64,000 nucleotides of DNA from Lysinibacillus sp. JNUCC-52 (GTDB lineage: Bacteria > Bacillota > Bacilli > Bacillales_A > Planococcaceae): positions 4,434,001 to 4,498,000 of the forward strand of contig NZ_CP065546.1 in the NCBI RefSeq assembly GCF_015999545.1, written 5' to 3'. Under the pieces are notes generated by a model. The model was not told the origin of the DNA. It saw nothing but the letters and a program-made list of their open reading frames with translations, and ran no database searches. Position numbers and translations under genes: made by a program. This document shows, in pieces, positions 1 to 8,452 of the stretch. How positions within the stretch are numbered: position 1 is the stretch's first letter; each line of letters starts with the position of its first letter.

Positions 1-81
1 TCCGATGCTATCATCAATGGGGACTTGCTCCGATTCTATGATGAAAAAACAGGTAATTTAAAACAAAATGCAGTGAAGTAA
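1..81 (+). CDS. 3' end of an unidentified CDS
   Basis: Only the last 26 codons are inside the window, ending in TAA at 79-81. The tail reads SDAIINGDLLRFYDEK and ends in QNAVK. It is too short to assign to a family. A strong terminator follows within 10 bases, which supports this as a real gene end transcribed rightward. Confidence 0.6.
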   Translation, partial: SDAIINGDLLRFYDEKTGNLKQNAVK

Positions 82-86
82 AACAA

Positions 87-125
87 TAAATGGTGTACTA
101 GATTATTTCTAGTACACCATTTTTA
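87..125 (+). terminator. rho-independent terminator after the first CDS
   Basis: A near-perfect inverted repeat (AAATGGTGTACTA paired with TAGTACACCATTT) is followed by a T run. It lies directly behind the stop codon of the partial CDS. Confidence 0.85.
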
Positions 126-159
126 TGTGCCAGTCACCCAAACAATTCTGAAAATTTAC

Positions 160-278
160 CAATCGAGTAGACTCCTGCGGGAACATACAAAATGTAAGAC
201 ACAACAAGCCGCGCGACAGCGAGGGTTGTGGCTTACATTTGTACCCGCGGAAAGCGAAGTGGAATTTTACGATTTAGA
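160..278. repeat. dispersed intergenic repeat-like element
   Basis: This GC-rich patch stands out from the AT-rich surroundings. It contains ACTCCTGCGGGAA at one end and CCCGCGGAAAGCGAAGT at the other, with an imperfect inverted repeat between them (AAATGTAAG paired with CTTACATTT). From memory, similar ACTCCTGCGGG / CCCGCGGAAAGCGAAG elements are scattered between genes in Bacillaceae genomes. No ORF or known function is seen. Copy number cannot be tested from one window. Confidence 0.5.
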
Positions 279-388
279 AAGGTAACACAATGGGAGGAAA
301 ACAGCCCAATAAAATAGTAAAATGCACCTAATACTGCTTTGCTAGATGATTTTCACTATGTGTAAGGGCGTACAGGATATTTACTAAC

Positions 389-925
389 TTAAAGATTCGA
401 TATTAATTGTTGTAAGTGTTCATGTGTCAGTTGCCCTTTAATTGTATGCTTTAAAACACCTTCCGTATCAATAATAAAGGTTGTAGGGTAGGCCAAAACT
501 TCAAAAGATTTACCAAGTGATCGATCGTTATCTAAAAAAATAGGGAACTTCAAATCATATAATTGCTGAAATTTAATAGCATTTTCACGACTATCATTAG
601 AAGTGGCATTAATCGCTAATAACTCAACATTAGCAGGCTTCTGCTCATAAAAAGTATTGAGGTCTGGCGCTTCTTCCTGACAAGGTCCACACCAAGATGC
701 CCAAAAATTAATAACAAGAATTTTACCTTTATAATCATGGAGTGTCGTCGTTGATTCATCTAAACGAGTTAATGACGTATTAAAGTTAATCGACTTAGAA
801 CCGCTTTGTTGATCTACAATCAATTTTGGTGATTCCTCTTTAAATAACTGGTTCTTCACTGTAATGCCTATTAGAGATAAGACTACTAATAATGAAATAA
901 CGATAAAAATGTTTTTCCGTTTCAT
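389..925 (-). CDS. ResA/TlpA-like membrane-anchored thioredoxin
   Basis: The product of about 178 aa has an N-terminal membrane anchor (residues about 5-25, IFIVISLLVVLSLIGITV) and a thioredoxin fold facing outside. The redox motif WASWCGPCQEEAP carries the CxxC pair, and a cis-Pro segment (AYPTTFIID) is visible. The family (ResA, TlpA, StoA) reduces disulfides on exported proteins such as apocytochrome c, or supplies reductant to other extracytoplasmic thiol proteins. I chose the ATG at 925 because AAAGGAG lies 7 bases upstream; an earlier in-frame ATG at 958 has no such site. The gene stands alone between terminators and is not in a resABC operon, so the exact client is unknown. Confidence 0.85.
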   Translation of the reverse strand: MKRKNIFIVISLLVVLSLIGITVKNQLFKEESPKLIVDQQSGSKSINFNTSLTRLDESTTTLHDYKGKILVINFWASWCGPCQEEAPDLNTFYEQKPANVELLAINATSNDSRENAIKFQQLYDLKFPIFLDNDRSLGKSFEVLAYPTTFIIDTEGVLKHTIKGQLTHEHLQQLISNL

Positions 926-1071
926 GACAATCTCCTTTATGTATTTGTTAGGAATCAATAATTCATAAATTATTGTTCCATTTCTTCAAAATACTTACTT
1001 ATATCATAACGTAATTTTTTAAAAGTTACCTCCTAATTTTAAACATTTATTTGTAGGTAATTTACGACATA

Positions 1072-1110
1072 GAAAAAGAGCAGTCTCACATAGAGACTGC
1101 TCTTTTTCTG
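1072..1110. terminator. bidirectional terminator
   Basis: A perfect hairpin (AAAAAGAGCAGTCTC / GAGACTGCTCTTTTT) with A-rich and T-rich flanks sits just past the end of the leftward DUF2759 gene and can terminate on either strand. Confidence 0.85.
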
Positions 1111-1118
1111 TCTAAATT

Positions 1119-1298
1119 TTAGTGTAACGTTGGTGGATATCCGCTATGAATGATTGTCATAATGACGAACCAGCCGAATACTCCAGCACTCGCTAAGTTG
1201 AAAACAATACTTAGTAAGTTCTTTTCTTTAATTGCTTGGAATGTACCAACGACAGCAAAAATCGCTACTAGACCAAAAATAACCATTAATAAGTTCAT
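1119..1298 (-). CDS. DUF2759 family small membrane protein
   Basis: A 59-aa protein with two predicted membrane helices: residues about 1-18 (MNLLMVIFGLVAIFAVVG) and about 30-52 (SIVFNLASAGVFGWFVIM). The sequence and length match my memory of the Bacillales DUF2759 family, which has no known function and usually lies beside the YqgX-type hydrolase, as here. I chose the ATG at 1298 because AAAGGAG precedes it by 11 bases; upstream in-frame starts lack a site and would add a non-membrane tail. It diverges from the hydrolase gene at 1467. Confidence 0.8.
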   Translation of the reverse strand: MNLLMVIFGLVAIFAVVGTFQAIKEKNLLSIVFNLASAGVFGWFVIMTIIHSGYPPTLH

Positions 1299-1466
1299 TA
1301 AAAAAGACACTCCTTTCGACATCAGAAAATGAATGTCGTAAACAATATTCCTCCTTAATTGTAAACGTTCTACCTGTTTTTGTCGAGGACTATTATAGAG
1401 CAAAGTATGAACTTTTATCGTCAAATTGTGGCAAAGAATGTATAATATGAAGTTGAGGTGATAAGT

Positions 1467-2111
1467 ATGATGAACGTACGAAGCTATTCCCTTGGACCAG
1501 TCCAAACGAATTGTTATATCGTATCGAATAAAGAGAAAGAATGTTTAATTTTTGATCCAGGAGAAGAAGCTGCAAAAATTATTAAAGCAATTCGCAGTAA
1601 TGGACTGAAGCCAATAGGCATTTTTCTAACGCATGCCCATTTTGATCATATTGGTGCGGTGGATGAAGTAAGGGAGACTTTTAATATTCCGCTATGGATT
1701 CACGAAAAAGAGGTAAGCTGGCTAGGTGACCCGACGAAAAATGGCTCTAGTAAATATGCGGCATTACCAGATTATACAGTAGCAGCTCCTGCTGAGGAAC
1801 ATATTATTAAACAAGAACAGCAATTTGAAATAAGTAATTTCGTTTTTAAGGCAGTATTTACACCTGGACATTCACCTGGTAGTATTTCATATATTTTCGA
1901 ACAGGATGGATTTGCCATTGTTGGAGATACATTATTTGAGCAAGGAGTAGGACGTACAGATTTACTTGGTGGATCGACTAAACTATTACTTGCATCCATT
2001 CATGATAAATTATTATCATTACCCGAGGATACAATTGTTTACCCAGGTCATGGAAATTACACAACAGTTGGTGCAGAAATGGAAACAAATCCATTTTTAA
2101 ACGGATTTTAA
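1467..2111 (+). CDS. metallo-beta-lactamase-fold hydrolase (YqgX-like)
   Basis: A 214-aa protein of the metallo-beta-lactamase superfamily, glyoxalase II / YqgX branch. Zinc-binding motifs are present in order: THAHFDHIG (residues about 55-63), TPGHSPGS (about 136), VGDTLF (about 156) and YPGHG (about 194). The family hydrolyses thioesters such as S-lactoyl or other glutathione/bacillithiol adducts in the cytoplasm; the substrate here is inferred, not seen. I chose the ATG at 1467 because GAGGTG is 6 bases upstream; a GTG at 1458 overlaps that site. Gene order next to DUF2759 and DUF2626 matches the yqgX neighbourhood of B. subtilis. Confidence 0.85.
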   Translation: MMNVRSYSLGPVQTNCYIVSNKEKECLIFDPGEEAAKIIKAIRSNGLKPIGIFLTHAHFDHIGAVDEVRETFNIPLWIHEKEVSWLGDPTKNGSSKYAALPDYTVAAPAEEHIIKQEQQFEISNFVFKAVFTPGHSPGSISYIFEQDGFAIVGDTLFEQGVGRTDLLGGSTKLLLASIHDKLLSLPEDTIVYPGHGNYTTVGAEMETNPFLNGF

Positions 2112-2180
2112 TTGTTATCGACATAGATAGGATGCGTGTTTTACAATAGTGTTAAAGTGAAATAAGTATGCATACAAAAT

Positions 2181-2222
2181 AAAAAAAGCGTGTCTCAAAA
2201 TGTTGAGACACGCGATTTTTTG
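2181..2222. terminator. bidirectional terminator
   Basis: Hairpin GCGTGTCTCA / TGAGACACGC flanked by runs of A and T. It lies between the convergent ends of the metallo-hydrolase gene and the leftward DUF2626 gene. Confidence 0.85.
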
Positions 2223-2224
2223 TA

Positions 2225-2467
2225 TTAATGACCGCCGCCAGGTACGTGTATGAATGTTGTATAGTACGTGAAGCCAGCGAAGAATACAGTTAAATATGCT
2301 CCGAAAATGTACATGTACATACGCTCTGAAAGGTTTAAGAAGCCTAATAATAAGAATAAACCTGTATTACCTACGAATAATAGCGATACCTCGTTCATAC
2401 CACCAAGGTAGAACATAACTGCAAAAATACCTGTCCAGAATGCCATAACTTTATACATATTATCCAT
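2225..2467 (-). CDS. DUF2626 family membrane protein
   Basis: An 80-aa protein with three hydrophobic segments (residues about 5-22, 28-45 and 50-70) and a Gly/His-rich tail (HVPGGGH). It matches the Bacillales DUF2626 family, for which I know no function. The ATG at 2467 follows AGGAGGGG by a good spacing. It is monocistronic and converges on the hydrolase gene, sharing one terminator. Confidence 0.8.
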   Translation of the reverse strand: MDNMYKVMAFWTGIFAVMFYLGGMNEVSLLFVGNTGLFLLLGFLNLSERMYMYIFGAYLTVFFAGFTYYTTFIHVPGGGH

Positions 2468-2585
2468 GAAGATTTCCCCTCCTTTTGCCCACGACACAAT
2501 AATCTCTTACTCATTATAAATGATATGAAAGGTGTCTGTAAACTGGAACTTCTGCTTCTTTGTGACAAACAAATGGATTTTTAAT

Positions 2586-3296
2586 TTAGCTATCGATTTC
2601 TGTCACGTTAATTTCATATTTGCATAAATCGCAATTATGTACCATACTTTCGATTTGAACAAATTCATTATTAGAAAATAATGCGTTTAATTGCCCTTTC
2701 AAATAAGACTCATGTAAAGTACAAACAATCTCAGAATGGGTATTAAGCTGCTCTTGGAACGGGCAGTTAAAAATAGAAAAGATAACTTTTTTTCCATTTT
2801 CCGACTGCTGTATTTGTGGAATATAGCCAATTAATGCGGCATTATCTGTTAATAGCTGAAGCTTTTGTTCAAAGGATAGCATATTATTTAATTTTAATTC
2901 AGCGTTAACATAATTTTTCATTTGCTGATAACCATCTTGATAACTAATTTCCTGACATTTTGTTAGTGCGGTTGGACCTAATTCTTCCACTAGTTGAATT
3001 GTCCATTTTAATAAACGATCTTCGTCACGTCTTGGGAAAGTTAGTGAAACACCTTTTTCAGACGCCTTATAAACACGACCAGGTCTTCCGCCTTTACCAG
3101 TTTTTGCGAAATCTGCAGAAATAATATTGATTTCTGATAGCTTTGTTAAGTGAAGGCGAGCAACGTTAGGATGTATGCTAAATTTATCAGCAATATTTTG
3201 TACTGTTACAGTTTTTTTCTCCTTCAAAATATACTCGTAAATGGAATATCTTGTTTCATCGGCTAATGTACTAGTAATTTTTAATGGATGGATCAT
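2586..3296 (-). CDS. ArsR-type HTH transcriptional regulator (COG2345-like)
   Basis: A 236-aa protein with an N-terminal winged helix-turn-helix (residues about 1-85; ADKFSIHPNVARLHLTKL as recognition region, then the GGRPGRVYK wing). The C-terminal half carries spaced cysteines (NCPF, VCTLH, NCDLCKYE) that could bind a metal or Fe-S cluster, as in SufR-like members of COG2345. Targets are unknown. A GAGGTGATG site precedes the ATG at 3296. It is transcribed away from comGA across a 325-bp gap, so it could share that promoter region, but control of comG by it is only speculation. Confidence 0.75.
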   Translation of the reverse strand: MIHPLKITSTLADETRYSIYEYILKEKKTVTVQNIADKFSIHPNVARLHLTKLSEINIISADFAKTGKGGRPGRVYKASEKGVSLTFPRRDEDRLLKWTIQLVEELGPTALTKCQEISYQDGYQQMKNYVNAELKLNNMLSFEQKLQLLTDNAALIGYIPQIQQSENGKKVIFSIFNCPFQEQLNTHSEIVCTLHESYLKGQLNALFSNNEFVQIESMVHNCDLCKYEINVTEIDS

Positions 3297-3479
3297 TTAC
3301 ATCACCTCTATTTAATTTTTTGGAAAATTGTAGTTGGTCAAAAGCTAGGAAAAAAATCATGTTGATTCTATTATATTGTATTATTGGAAAAGTTACAGTT
3401 TCTTTAGGCATAATTATTATCTTTTTCGCATGTTTTGTTCATATTTTGTGAAAAAATGTATGTTATCCACAACTTTTTT

Positions 3480-3570
3480 TGAAAAATCTAGATTTCATAG
3501 TGAAATGGCTTTCAAGATTTTTTTTTAGGAAAAGGGCTTTTCTCGTAACACAGACACCTTTATACTAGGA
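3480..3570 (+). promoter_or_regulatory. candidate comG promoter with ComK-like A/T boxes
   Basis: The 3297-3621 gap ahead of comGA holds A-tract/T-tract pairs near 3483-3495 (AAAA-N5-ATTT) and 3530-3541 (AAAA-N4-TTTT), close to but not matching the AAAA-N5-TTTT half-boxes bound by ComK. A TATACT-like -10 lies near 3561. In B. subtilis comG is switched on by ComK. In this AT-rich DNA the match is weak, and it is offered only as a candidate. Confidence 0.3.
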
Positions 3571-3621
3571 AATAACGAATAGAGCGGTCATATTCGAATG
3601 AACTAGAAAGAGGGTGTCGAT

Positions 3622-4644
3622 ATGCAAACTTTTGAATCTGTTGTAGAACAAAAAAGTGAGCATCTTTTAGTAAAAGCCTATCATTTTGGTGCTTCCGATT
3701 TATTACTCATACCGGAAGAAAGTCGATATATCATCTATTTTCGTAAATATGATAAGTTGATACAGGCAGGTGAGCTCCCCAGCGAACTTGCTGAGCGAAT
3801 CGTGTCCTATTATAAATATTTAGCGGCATTAGATATTAGTGAGCGCCGTAAACCTCAAAGCGGCTCATTTCAAAAAATAGTTGAGCAAAACCATTTTGCT
3901 TTTCGAGTTTCTACACTTCCTTCCGCGTATTTAAAAGAAAGCCTTATTATTCGGCTTCTACTTCAAAATCATGCATTTCCACTTACTTCGTTAAGTTATT
4001 CCGAATGCGCAGCACAAAAATTAACAAAACTTGTTGAAAATCAACAGGGAATTTTATTATTTTGCGGTGCAACGGGTTCTGGAAAAACTACGTCCCTGTA
4101 CTCTTTAATTCACCATTGTACATCTGTCCTTCATCGCCATGTAATCTCATTAGAGGATCCAGTTGAGAACAATCAAGTTAATCTTCTCCAAATCCAAGTA
4201 AATGAACGAGCAGGTATTACCTATTCCACAGGCTTAAAAGCGATTTTACGTCACTCCCCAGATGTAATTATGATTGGAGAAATTCGCGATCAAGAAACAG
4301 CAAAGATTGCAATCGAAGCGGCGTTAACAGGTCATTTGGTACTTTCTACAATCCATGCTAAAGATTCTGTAAGTTGTCTCTATCGGCTCATTGATTTGGG
4401 CGTTTCTCAAGAAGAACTTCGTCAAACCGTAATAGGAATTGTCGCTCAAATTCTTATACAAATACAACAACAGCAAGAGGGGCGAAAAGCATTGTTTGAA
4501 ATATTAAGTGATGACTATCTTGCTAAGGCCATAGATGCCCTTAAGCAAAATTTCGTATATGAATTGCCCTATCTTCTAACACTTGCTGGTCAAAAAGAAG
4601 AAATTATGAGGCAAAGCTATGCAAAAGCTCAGCACATTTATTAA
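3622..4644 (+). CDS. comGA: ComGA competence traffic ATPase
   Basis: A 340-aa secretion ATPase of the PulE/VirB11 family that powers assembly of the competence pseudopilus at the cytoplasmic face. Visible motifs are Walker A GATGSGKTT (residues about 150-158), the Asp box around LEDPVE, Walker B VIMIGEIRD (about 214-222) and the His box TGHLVLSTIHA. The ATG at 3622 follows GAGGGTG at good spacing. It heads a seven-gene operon with overlapping or tightly spaced ORFs (comGA to comGG). The length is normal for Bacillus ComGA. It lacks the long PilB N-terminal domain, as expected for the Gram-positive form. Confidence 0.95.
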   Translation: MQTFESVVEQKSEHLLVKAYHFGASDLLLIPEESRYIIYFRKYDKLIQAGELPSELAERIVSYYKYLAALDISERRKPQSGSFQKIVEQNHFAFRVSTLPSAYLKESLIIRLLLQNHAFPLTSLSYSECAAQKLTKLVENQQGILLFCGATGSGKTTSLYSLIHHCTSVLHRHVISLEDPVENNQVNLLQIQVNERAGITYSTGLKAILRHSPDVIMIGEIRDQETAKIAIEAALTGHLVLSTIHAKDSVSCLYRLIDLGVSQEELRQTVIGIVAQILIQIQQQQEGRKALFEILSDDYLAKAIDALKQNFVYELPYLLTLAGQKEEIMRQSYAKAQHIY

Positions 4645-5698
4645 CAGGCTTACATTGAATTATAAAAGAGCCACAATATGGAGACTAAAGGAACAAGCTC
4701 AGTTTATTAGTCGTTTAAGTGTATTAATACAGGAAGGCTATTTGTTTCCACAAGCAGTTTCCATGCTATTGCCACATCACGTAGAAAAGCATGAGGAGGT
4801 ACAACTGTTTGTAGATGAAGCACTTAGGCAAGGAAAAGGAGTTATAGGTGTATTCGAAATATTACAACTACCGAAGCATTATTTAATAGCTATTGCTATT
4901 GCTGAAAATAATGGGCATATGATTGAAGCATTAAAAGTTCTCGCAAATCAAATGGCAATGAGCCAAGAGACAAAGAGAAAATTTATAAAGCTACTTTTGT
5001 ACCCAATCACACTCACTGTATTTTTGCTTCTATTGTTTTTAGTATTTCGAACAATTTTCTTTCCTAACATAGAAAAAATGGTTTTAAGCCGTAACAATGG
5101 AATAGGAGAAGAAACAAGTATTGCTTTCTCAAAACTTTTATTACATGTCCCTGATGGACTTGTAATAGTTGGCATTGTTATGACATGTAGTAGTATTGTT
5201 TTTCAACGTTTGCTATTAAGACAGTCGATTGCGCGTAGGCTTTATGTCATATTGAAAATACCTTTTGTTAATCGTTATTTTCGATTAACGATAACAAGAC
5301 AATTTTCTGCGTATTTAGGAAGCCTGCTTCATAGTGGTTTCTCTCTACAAGCTAGCCTGCAAATTTTAGAAGAGCAACAATTTCAACCATATGTTCAATA
5401 TTTGGCAAGTCGTATAAAGGAAAGAGTTACATATGGTGATTCGTTAACACAGGCTGTCGTTTTTATAACAGTATGGCAAAATGATTTTTCGACTTTTGTA
5501 GAACATGGTGAACAAAGTGGTTATTTAGGAAAAGAGTTAACACTGTATAGTGAATTATTGCTAGAAAAGCAAGAACTTCTTTTACAGAGAATGCTTGCTT
5601 TTGTACAACCTTCGTTTTTTGTTTTTATTGCGTTATGTATAGTTGCTGCCTATGTAAGTTTATTATTGCCGATATACCACATGATAGAACTAGTATAG
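4619..5698 (+). CDS. comGB: ComGB competence pilus platform protein
   Basis: A 359-aa polytopic membrane protein of the PilC/GspF family, the inner platform that couples ComGA to pseudopilin assembly. Two T2SSF-type domains are visible, with membrane segments near residues 122-145, 180-197 and the C-terminus (FIALCIVAAYVSLLLPIY). The start at 4619 lies inside the end of comGA, a 26-base overlap that implies translational coupling; an internal ATG further in is an alternative. The length fits the family. Confidence 0.93.
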   Translation: MQKLSTFINRLTLNYKRATIWRLKEQAQFISRLSVLIQEGYLFPQAVSMLLPHHVEKHEEVQLFVDEALRQGKGVIGVFEILQLPKHYLIAIAIAENNGHMIEALKVLANQMAMSQETKRKFIKLLLYPITLTVFLLLLFLVFRTIFFPNIEKMVLSRNNGIGEETSIAFSKLLLHVPDGLVIVGIVMTCSSIVFQRLLLRQSIARRLYVILKIPFVNRYFRLTITRQFSAYLGSLLHSGFSLQASLQILEEQQFQPYVQYLASRIKERVTYGDSLTQAVVFITVWQNDFSTFVEHGEQSGYLGKELTLYSELLLEKQELLLQRMLAFVQPSFFVFIALCIVAAYVSLLLPIYHMIELV

Positions 5699-5712
5699 GA
5701 GGAGTACCTACA

Positions 5713-6054
5713 ATGAAACTTATTAAACAAGAAGCTGGATTTACACTAATTGAAATGTTAATCGTCTTGTTGATTATTTCAATCCTAATACTAATTTCAA
5801 TTCCGAATGTATCTAAACATTTTGCGACAATTGATGAAAAGGGCTGCACTGCCTATATAGCTATGGTGCAAGGGCAAGTAGAGGCATATCGAGTAGATTT
5901 TATGGAATATCCCACTTTAGAAGATTTGCTATCAAAGGGTTATTTAAAAGAACAGGGAAAGACTTGTCCAAATAAAGAAGAAATCATTATTACCAATAAA
6001 GGGGAGGTTCGATTAGCCAAACAACCCTCTTTAACAGAGGCTGATGGTCAATGA
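5713..6054 (+). CDS. comGC: ComGC major competence pseudopilin
   Basis: A 113-aa prepilin. The N-terminus has the ComC peptidase site and hydrophobic stalk (AGFTLIEMLIVLLIISIL), with Glu at +5 of the mature protein. Two cysteines (CTAY and KTCPN) could form the intramolecular disulfide known in ComGC. I chose the ATG at 5713 because GGAGG lies just upstream; longer versions read into the comGB tail. This is the main subunit of the DNA-uptake pseudopilus. Confidence 0.95.
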   Translation: MKLIKQEAGFTLIEMLIVLLIISILILISIPNVSKHFATIDEKGCTAYIAMVQGQVEAYRVDFMEYPTLEDLLSKGYLKEQGKTCPNKEEIIITNKGEVRLAKQPSLTEADGQ

Positions 6055-6491
6055 ACTATCAAAAAAATGAGCGCGGCTATACACTAGTCGAGATATTACT
6101 TGTGTTGTTTGTTGTAATGACGTTAACAGCTATTGTGACGAAATTTTCGTTACAAGTAGTAGAAGCAAAAGAAATTGAACGATTTTTTAGCCAAATTCAA
6201 TTAGATCTTCAATATATACAAACGTACAGTATGCACGAAAAAGAGTATATATTTATGAAATTTGAAGGTTCATCAAATCGTTATAGTATAAAAAAGGACT
6301 TTTATACGAATGTTTATATTCGCCCATTTCCGAAGGGGGTTGAATTATTGTCTGATAGGAGTACTGCCCAAACGATACGATTTAATTTTAAAGGGAATGT
6401 CATGACACCAGGAACGGTGTATTTTAAAACACCGATGGGGACTAAAAAGGTTGTCATAACTTTAGGTCGAGGGAGAGCAAGAGTTGAATGA
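6051..6491 (+). CDS. comGD: ComGD minor competence pseudopilin
   Basis: A 146-aa type IV prepilin-like protein with a class III signal (ERGYTLVEILLVLFVVMTL) and a globular C-terminal half rich in beta structure. Its ATG overlaps the comGC stop (ATGA), implying coupled translation. The assignment rests on position and the prepilin signal. Confidence 0.9.
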   Translation: MNYQKNERGYTLVEILLVLFVVMTLTAIVTKFSLQVVEAKEIERFFSQIQLDLQYIQTYSMHEKEYIFMKFEGSSNRYSIKKDFYTNVYIRPFPKGVELLSDRSTAQTIRFNFKGNVMTPGTVYFKTPMGTKKVVITLGRGRARVE

Positions 6492-6802
6492 ATGAAAAAG
6501 GCTATTCGTTTGTCGAAACAATCTTATCTGTCTTTATTTTCATGTTACTCTGCACAACTATAATTCCTATTAGCTATACGATGAAAACGAATTTATACAA
6601 TCAAAAGCTTGAAGTCGCTGCAGCTGAAACAGCCTATGAAGGCTTGAAGCAGTATCAGTTTTTACAGCAAGTCGAAGGGGTAAGGACAATTGACGAGGTG
6701 AGCTACCACTGGTTGTTTGATGGACAGGGAATATGTGTAACGTTTCAAAACACGCGAGAGCTGCGTCAAAAGTGTATTCAACAAACAGGTGAAATTCGAT
6801 GA
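6488..6802 (+). CDS. comGE: ComGE minor competence pseudopilin
   Basis: A 104-aa prepilin-like protein with the signal NEKGYSFVETILSVFIFML followed by a short soluble domain containing cysteines (GICVTF, QKCIQ). ATGA overlap with comGD. It is identified by operon position; sequence conservation of ComGE is low across Bacillales. Confidence 0.85.
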   Translation: MNEKGYSFVETILSVFIFMLLCTTIIPISYTMKTNLYNQKLEVAAAETAYEGLKQYQFLQQVEGVRTIDEVSYHWLFDGQGICVTFQNTRELRQKCIQQTGEIR

Positions 6803-7224
6803 ATGAAAAAGGCTATACATTACTGGAAGCGTTGTTTCAATTAATCGTATTTGTGCTAGTTTGTCATTTATTCCTATTGGTTATCCTTTGGGCTGCTAAT
6901 ATGAAAACAACGATGCTAACAGATGAACAATCAAAGTGGGAGTTGTTTGTTTTCGACATGAATATGCATTTAGCAAATGCTTCGTCAATAACAATTAGGA
7001 GAGATCAAAGAAGAATCACTTTGCAAGCGTCAAATACTCTTCATCATTTTGATTGCTATCGCAATATGATTCGAGAACAGGTGAATGGCGGCCATGTACC
7101 AATGCTTATTGGAATTAATAAATGTCAGTTCGATCTTAATGATAATGAACTCACAATAGCTGTCGAATTTCCAAGCGGGTTAAAAAAGGAGCGGACCTAT
7201 TATGTACCAATTTTTGAAAAATGA
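6799..7224 (+). CDS. comGF: ComGF minor competence pseudopilin
   Basis: A 141-aa protein with a prepilin signal (NEKGYTLLEALFQLIVFVL) and a ComGF-like soluble domain that includes RDQRRITLQAS and a cysteine (KCQFDLND). It overlaps comGE by ATGA and comGG by 23 bases. It is a minor component of the pseudopilus needed for transformation in B. subtilis. Confidence 0.88.
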   Translation: MNEKGYTLLEALFQLIVFVLVCHLFLLVILWAANMKTTMLTDEQSKWELFVFDMNMHLANASSITIRRDQRRITLQASNTLHHFDCYRNMIREQVNGGHVPMLIGINKCQFDLNDNELTIAVEFPSGLKKERTYYVPIFEK

Positions 7225-7402
7225 TAGAGGGGCTGTATTTTTAATCGCAATTGCATTATTATTTTTTGTAACTACTTTTGTTCTTGCGTATTGCATGTCT
7301 TATGAGATTCAGTTTCGAACATATAATGGACTAGAAAAGATGAATGTTCGAGCTACGATAAATTTATTAGGACAAATTTTGTCAGACAGTGTAGAATCGT
7401 AG
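7202..7402 (+). CDS. comGG: ComGG-like short pseudopilin
   Basis: A 66-aa membrane protein with one N-terminal helix (AVFLIAIALLFFVTTFVLAY). It takes the comGG position at the operon end but is about half the length of B. subtilis ComGG and lacks an obvious prepilin cleavage motif, as is common for divergent ComGG. No frameshift is visible: the downstream bases lead straight to the aroK ribosome binding site. Confidence 0.7.
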   Translation: MYQFLKNDRGAVFLIAIALLFFVTTFVLAYCMSYEIQFRTYNGLEKMNVRATINLLGQILSDSVES

Positions 7403-7418
7403 TAAGAAGGTGATTCGA

Positions 7419-7937
7419 ATGCGAAAAATATATTTAGTTGGCTTTATGGGCTGCGGGAAAAGTGCGTTAGGAAGAAGGTTAAGCTATTTATTAAAGTTAC
7501 CGTACTATGATATGGATCATGAAATTGTCAGACAGCAGGGAATGACGATTCCACAGATTTTTGAGAAATATGGAGAGGCTCGTTTCCGTGAAATAGAAAC
7601 GGAATTTTTGAAAAATTTCCGCGACGAGGCATGTATTATCTCTACAGGTGGCGGTGTAGCTGTAAATGGGGAAAATCGGAAAATTATGAAACGCAGTGGA
7701 CTTGTATTCTTTTTAGATGCGACATTCGAAGATATTTATAAACGAATACAGCATGATCCAAATCGACCAATTGTACAAAGCTCAACAAAGGAACAGCTAG
7801 AAGAGCTGTATCATTACAGAAGAAAATTCTATCGTGAAGCAGGACATATTCAAGTTCTTACAGAAGGTAGAACAATTCGACACATTCTCGAGTATTTAGT
7901 ATTTCAAGTGAAAAGATTGAAAAGCGAACGATGGTAA
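7419..7937 (+). CDS. aroK: shikimate kinase
   Basis: A 172-aa cytoplasmic kinase that phosphorylates shikimate with ATP in aromatic amino-acid synthesis. The P-loop GFMGCGKSALGRRL (residues about 8-21), the shikimate-binding DMDHEI (about 31) and the STGGGVAV loop (about 76-83) are all present. I chose the ATG at 7419 because AGAAGG sits 8 bases ahead; the GTG at 7410 lies inside that site. It directly follows comGG and may be read as the tail of that transcript. Confidence 0.93.
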   Translation: MRKIYLVGFMGCGKSALGRRLSYLLKLPYYDMDHEIVRQQGMTIPQIFEKYGEARFREIETEFLKNFRDEACIISTGGGVAVNGENRKIMKRSGLVFFLDATFEDIYKRIQHDPNRPIVQSSTKEQLEELYHYRRKFYREAGHIQVLTEGRTIRHILEYLVFQVKRLKSERW

Positions 7938-8069
7938 AAGTAAAAGGTGATAATATTCGTCTTTTAAGTTAATTTAAAAAATGTTTGCCTTTTCAATACA
8001 ATCAATGTTAGGATATAGACTAATAAGGTAACTTTTTGTACATTGAATACTAAATAGTACCAAGAGTAA

Positions 8070-8285
8070 TCTTGGGCGGATGATTGTACGGGGAGAGCGC
8101 GTGTAGACGCCACCGAAGGAGCAAGTAGCAAAGGGCTATGAATCTCTCAGGTAAAAGGACTCGTACAAGACGCAACTCTGGAGAGAGCTGTAATACAACA
8201 GCCACCAAAGGGGAAAGCCTACTACCTGGCATTTTCGTTATGCGAGTTAGTTTGGTGTAACTTTCAGGTGCAAGGACAGAGAATC
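8070..8285 (+). ncRNA. tandem glycine riboswitch
   Basis: Two glycine aptamers lie in a row ahead of gcvT. The first has GGGGAGAGCG, CACCGAAGGAGCAAGTA and CTCTCAGGTAAAAGGACT. The second has GGAGAGAGC, CCACCAAAGGGGAAAGCC and TTTCAGGTGCAAGGACAGAG. Each pair matches the conserved core of this class, in which glycine binding controls the glycine cleavage operon. A terminator hairpin follows at once, so glycine probably switches transcription on by preventing termination. This fits the gcv genes behind it. Confidence 0.95.
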
Positions 8286-8314
8286 CCGAAAAGGGGTTCG
8301 TCTGTCTTTTTTTA
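8272..8314 (+). terminator. riboswitch-controlled terminator
   Basis: GGACAGA pairs with TCTGTC around an inner CCC/GGGG step, followed by seven T. The 5' arm overlaps the end of the second aptamer (AGGACAGAG), so ligand binding and hairpin formation compete. This is the expression platform of the glycine riboswitch. Confidence 0.85.
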
Positions 8315-8452
8315 TGTCTAGACATTTGTCAAACGTACAATCGGCAAGTATGAATGCTTGCTACGTATATAGACTTATGCCCTTTAAGATGTCGAAAAAG
8401 CAGACGAACTACTACCAGTAAAAATGATACTAACAATAAGGAGGCAATAGTA

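Noticed and set aside
3480..3545. A firm ComK box at comG
   Set aside because: The A/T pairs have the wrong spacing or mismatches and such runs are common in this AT-rich gap, so it is kept only as a low-confidence candidate.
8050..8325. Leftward 91-codon open frame
   Set aside because: It lies entirely on the glycine riboswitch and its terminator, which explain the sequence constraint.
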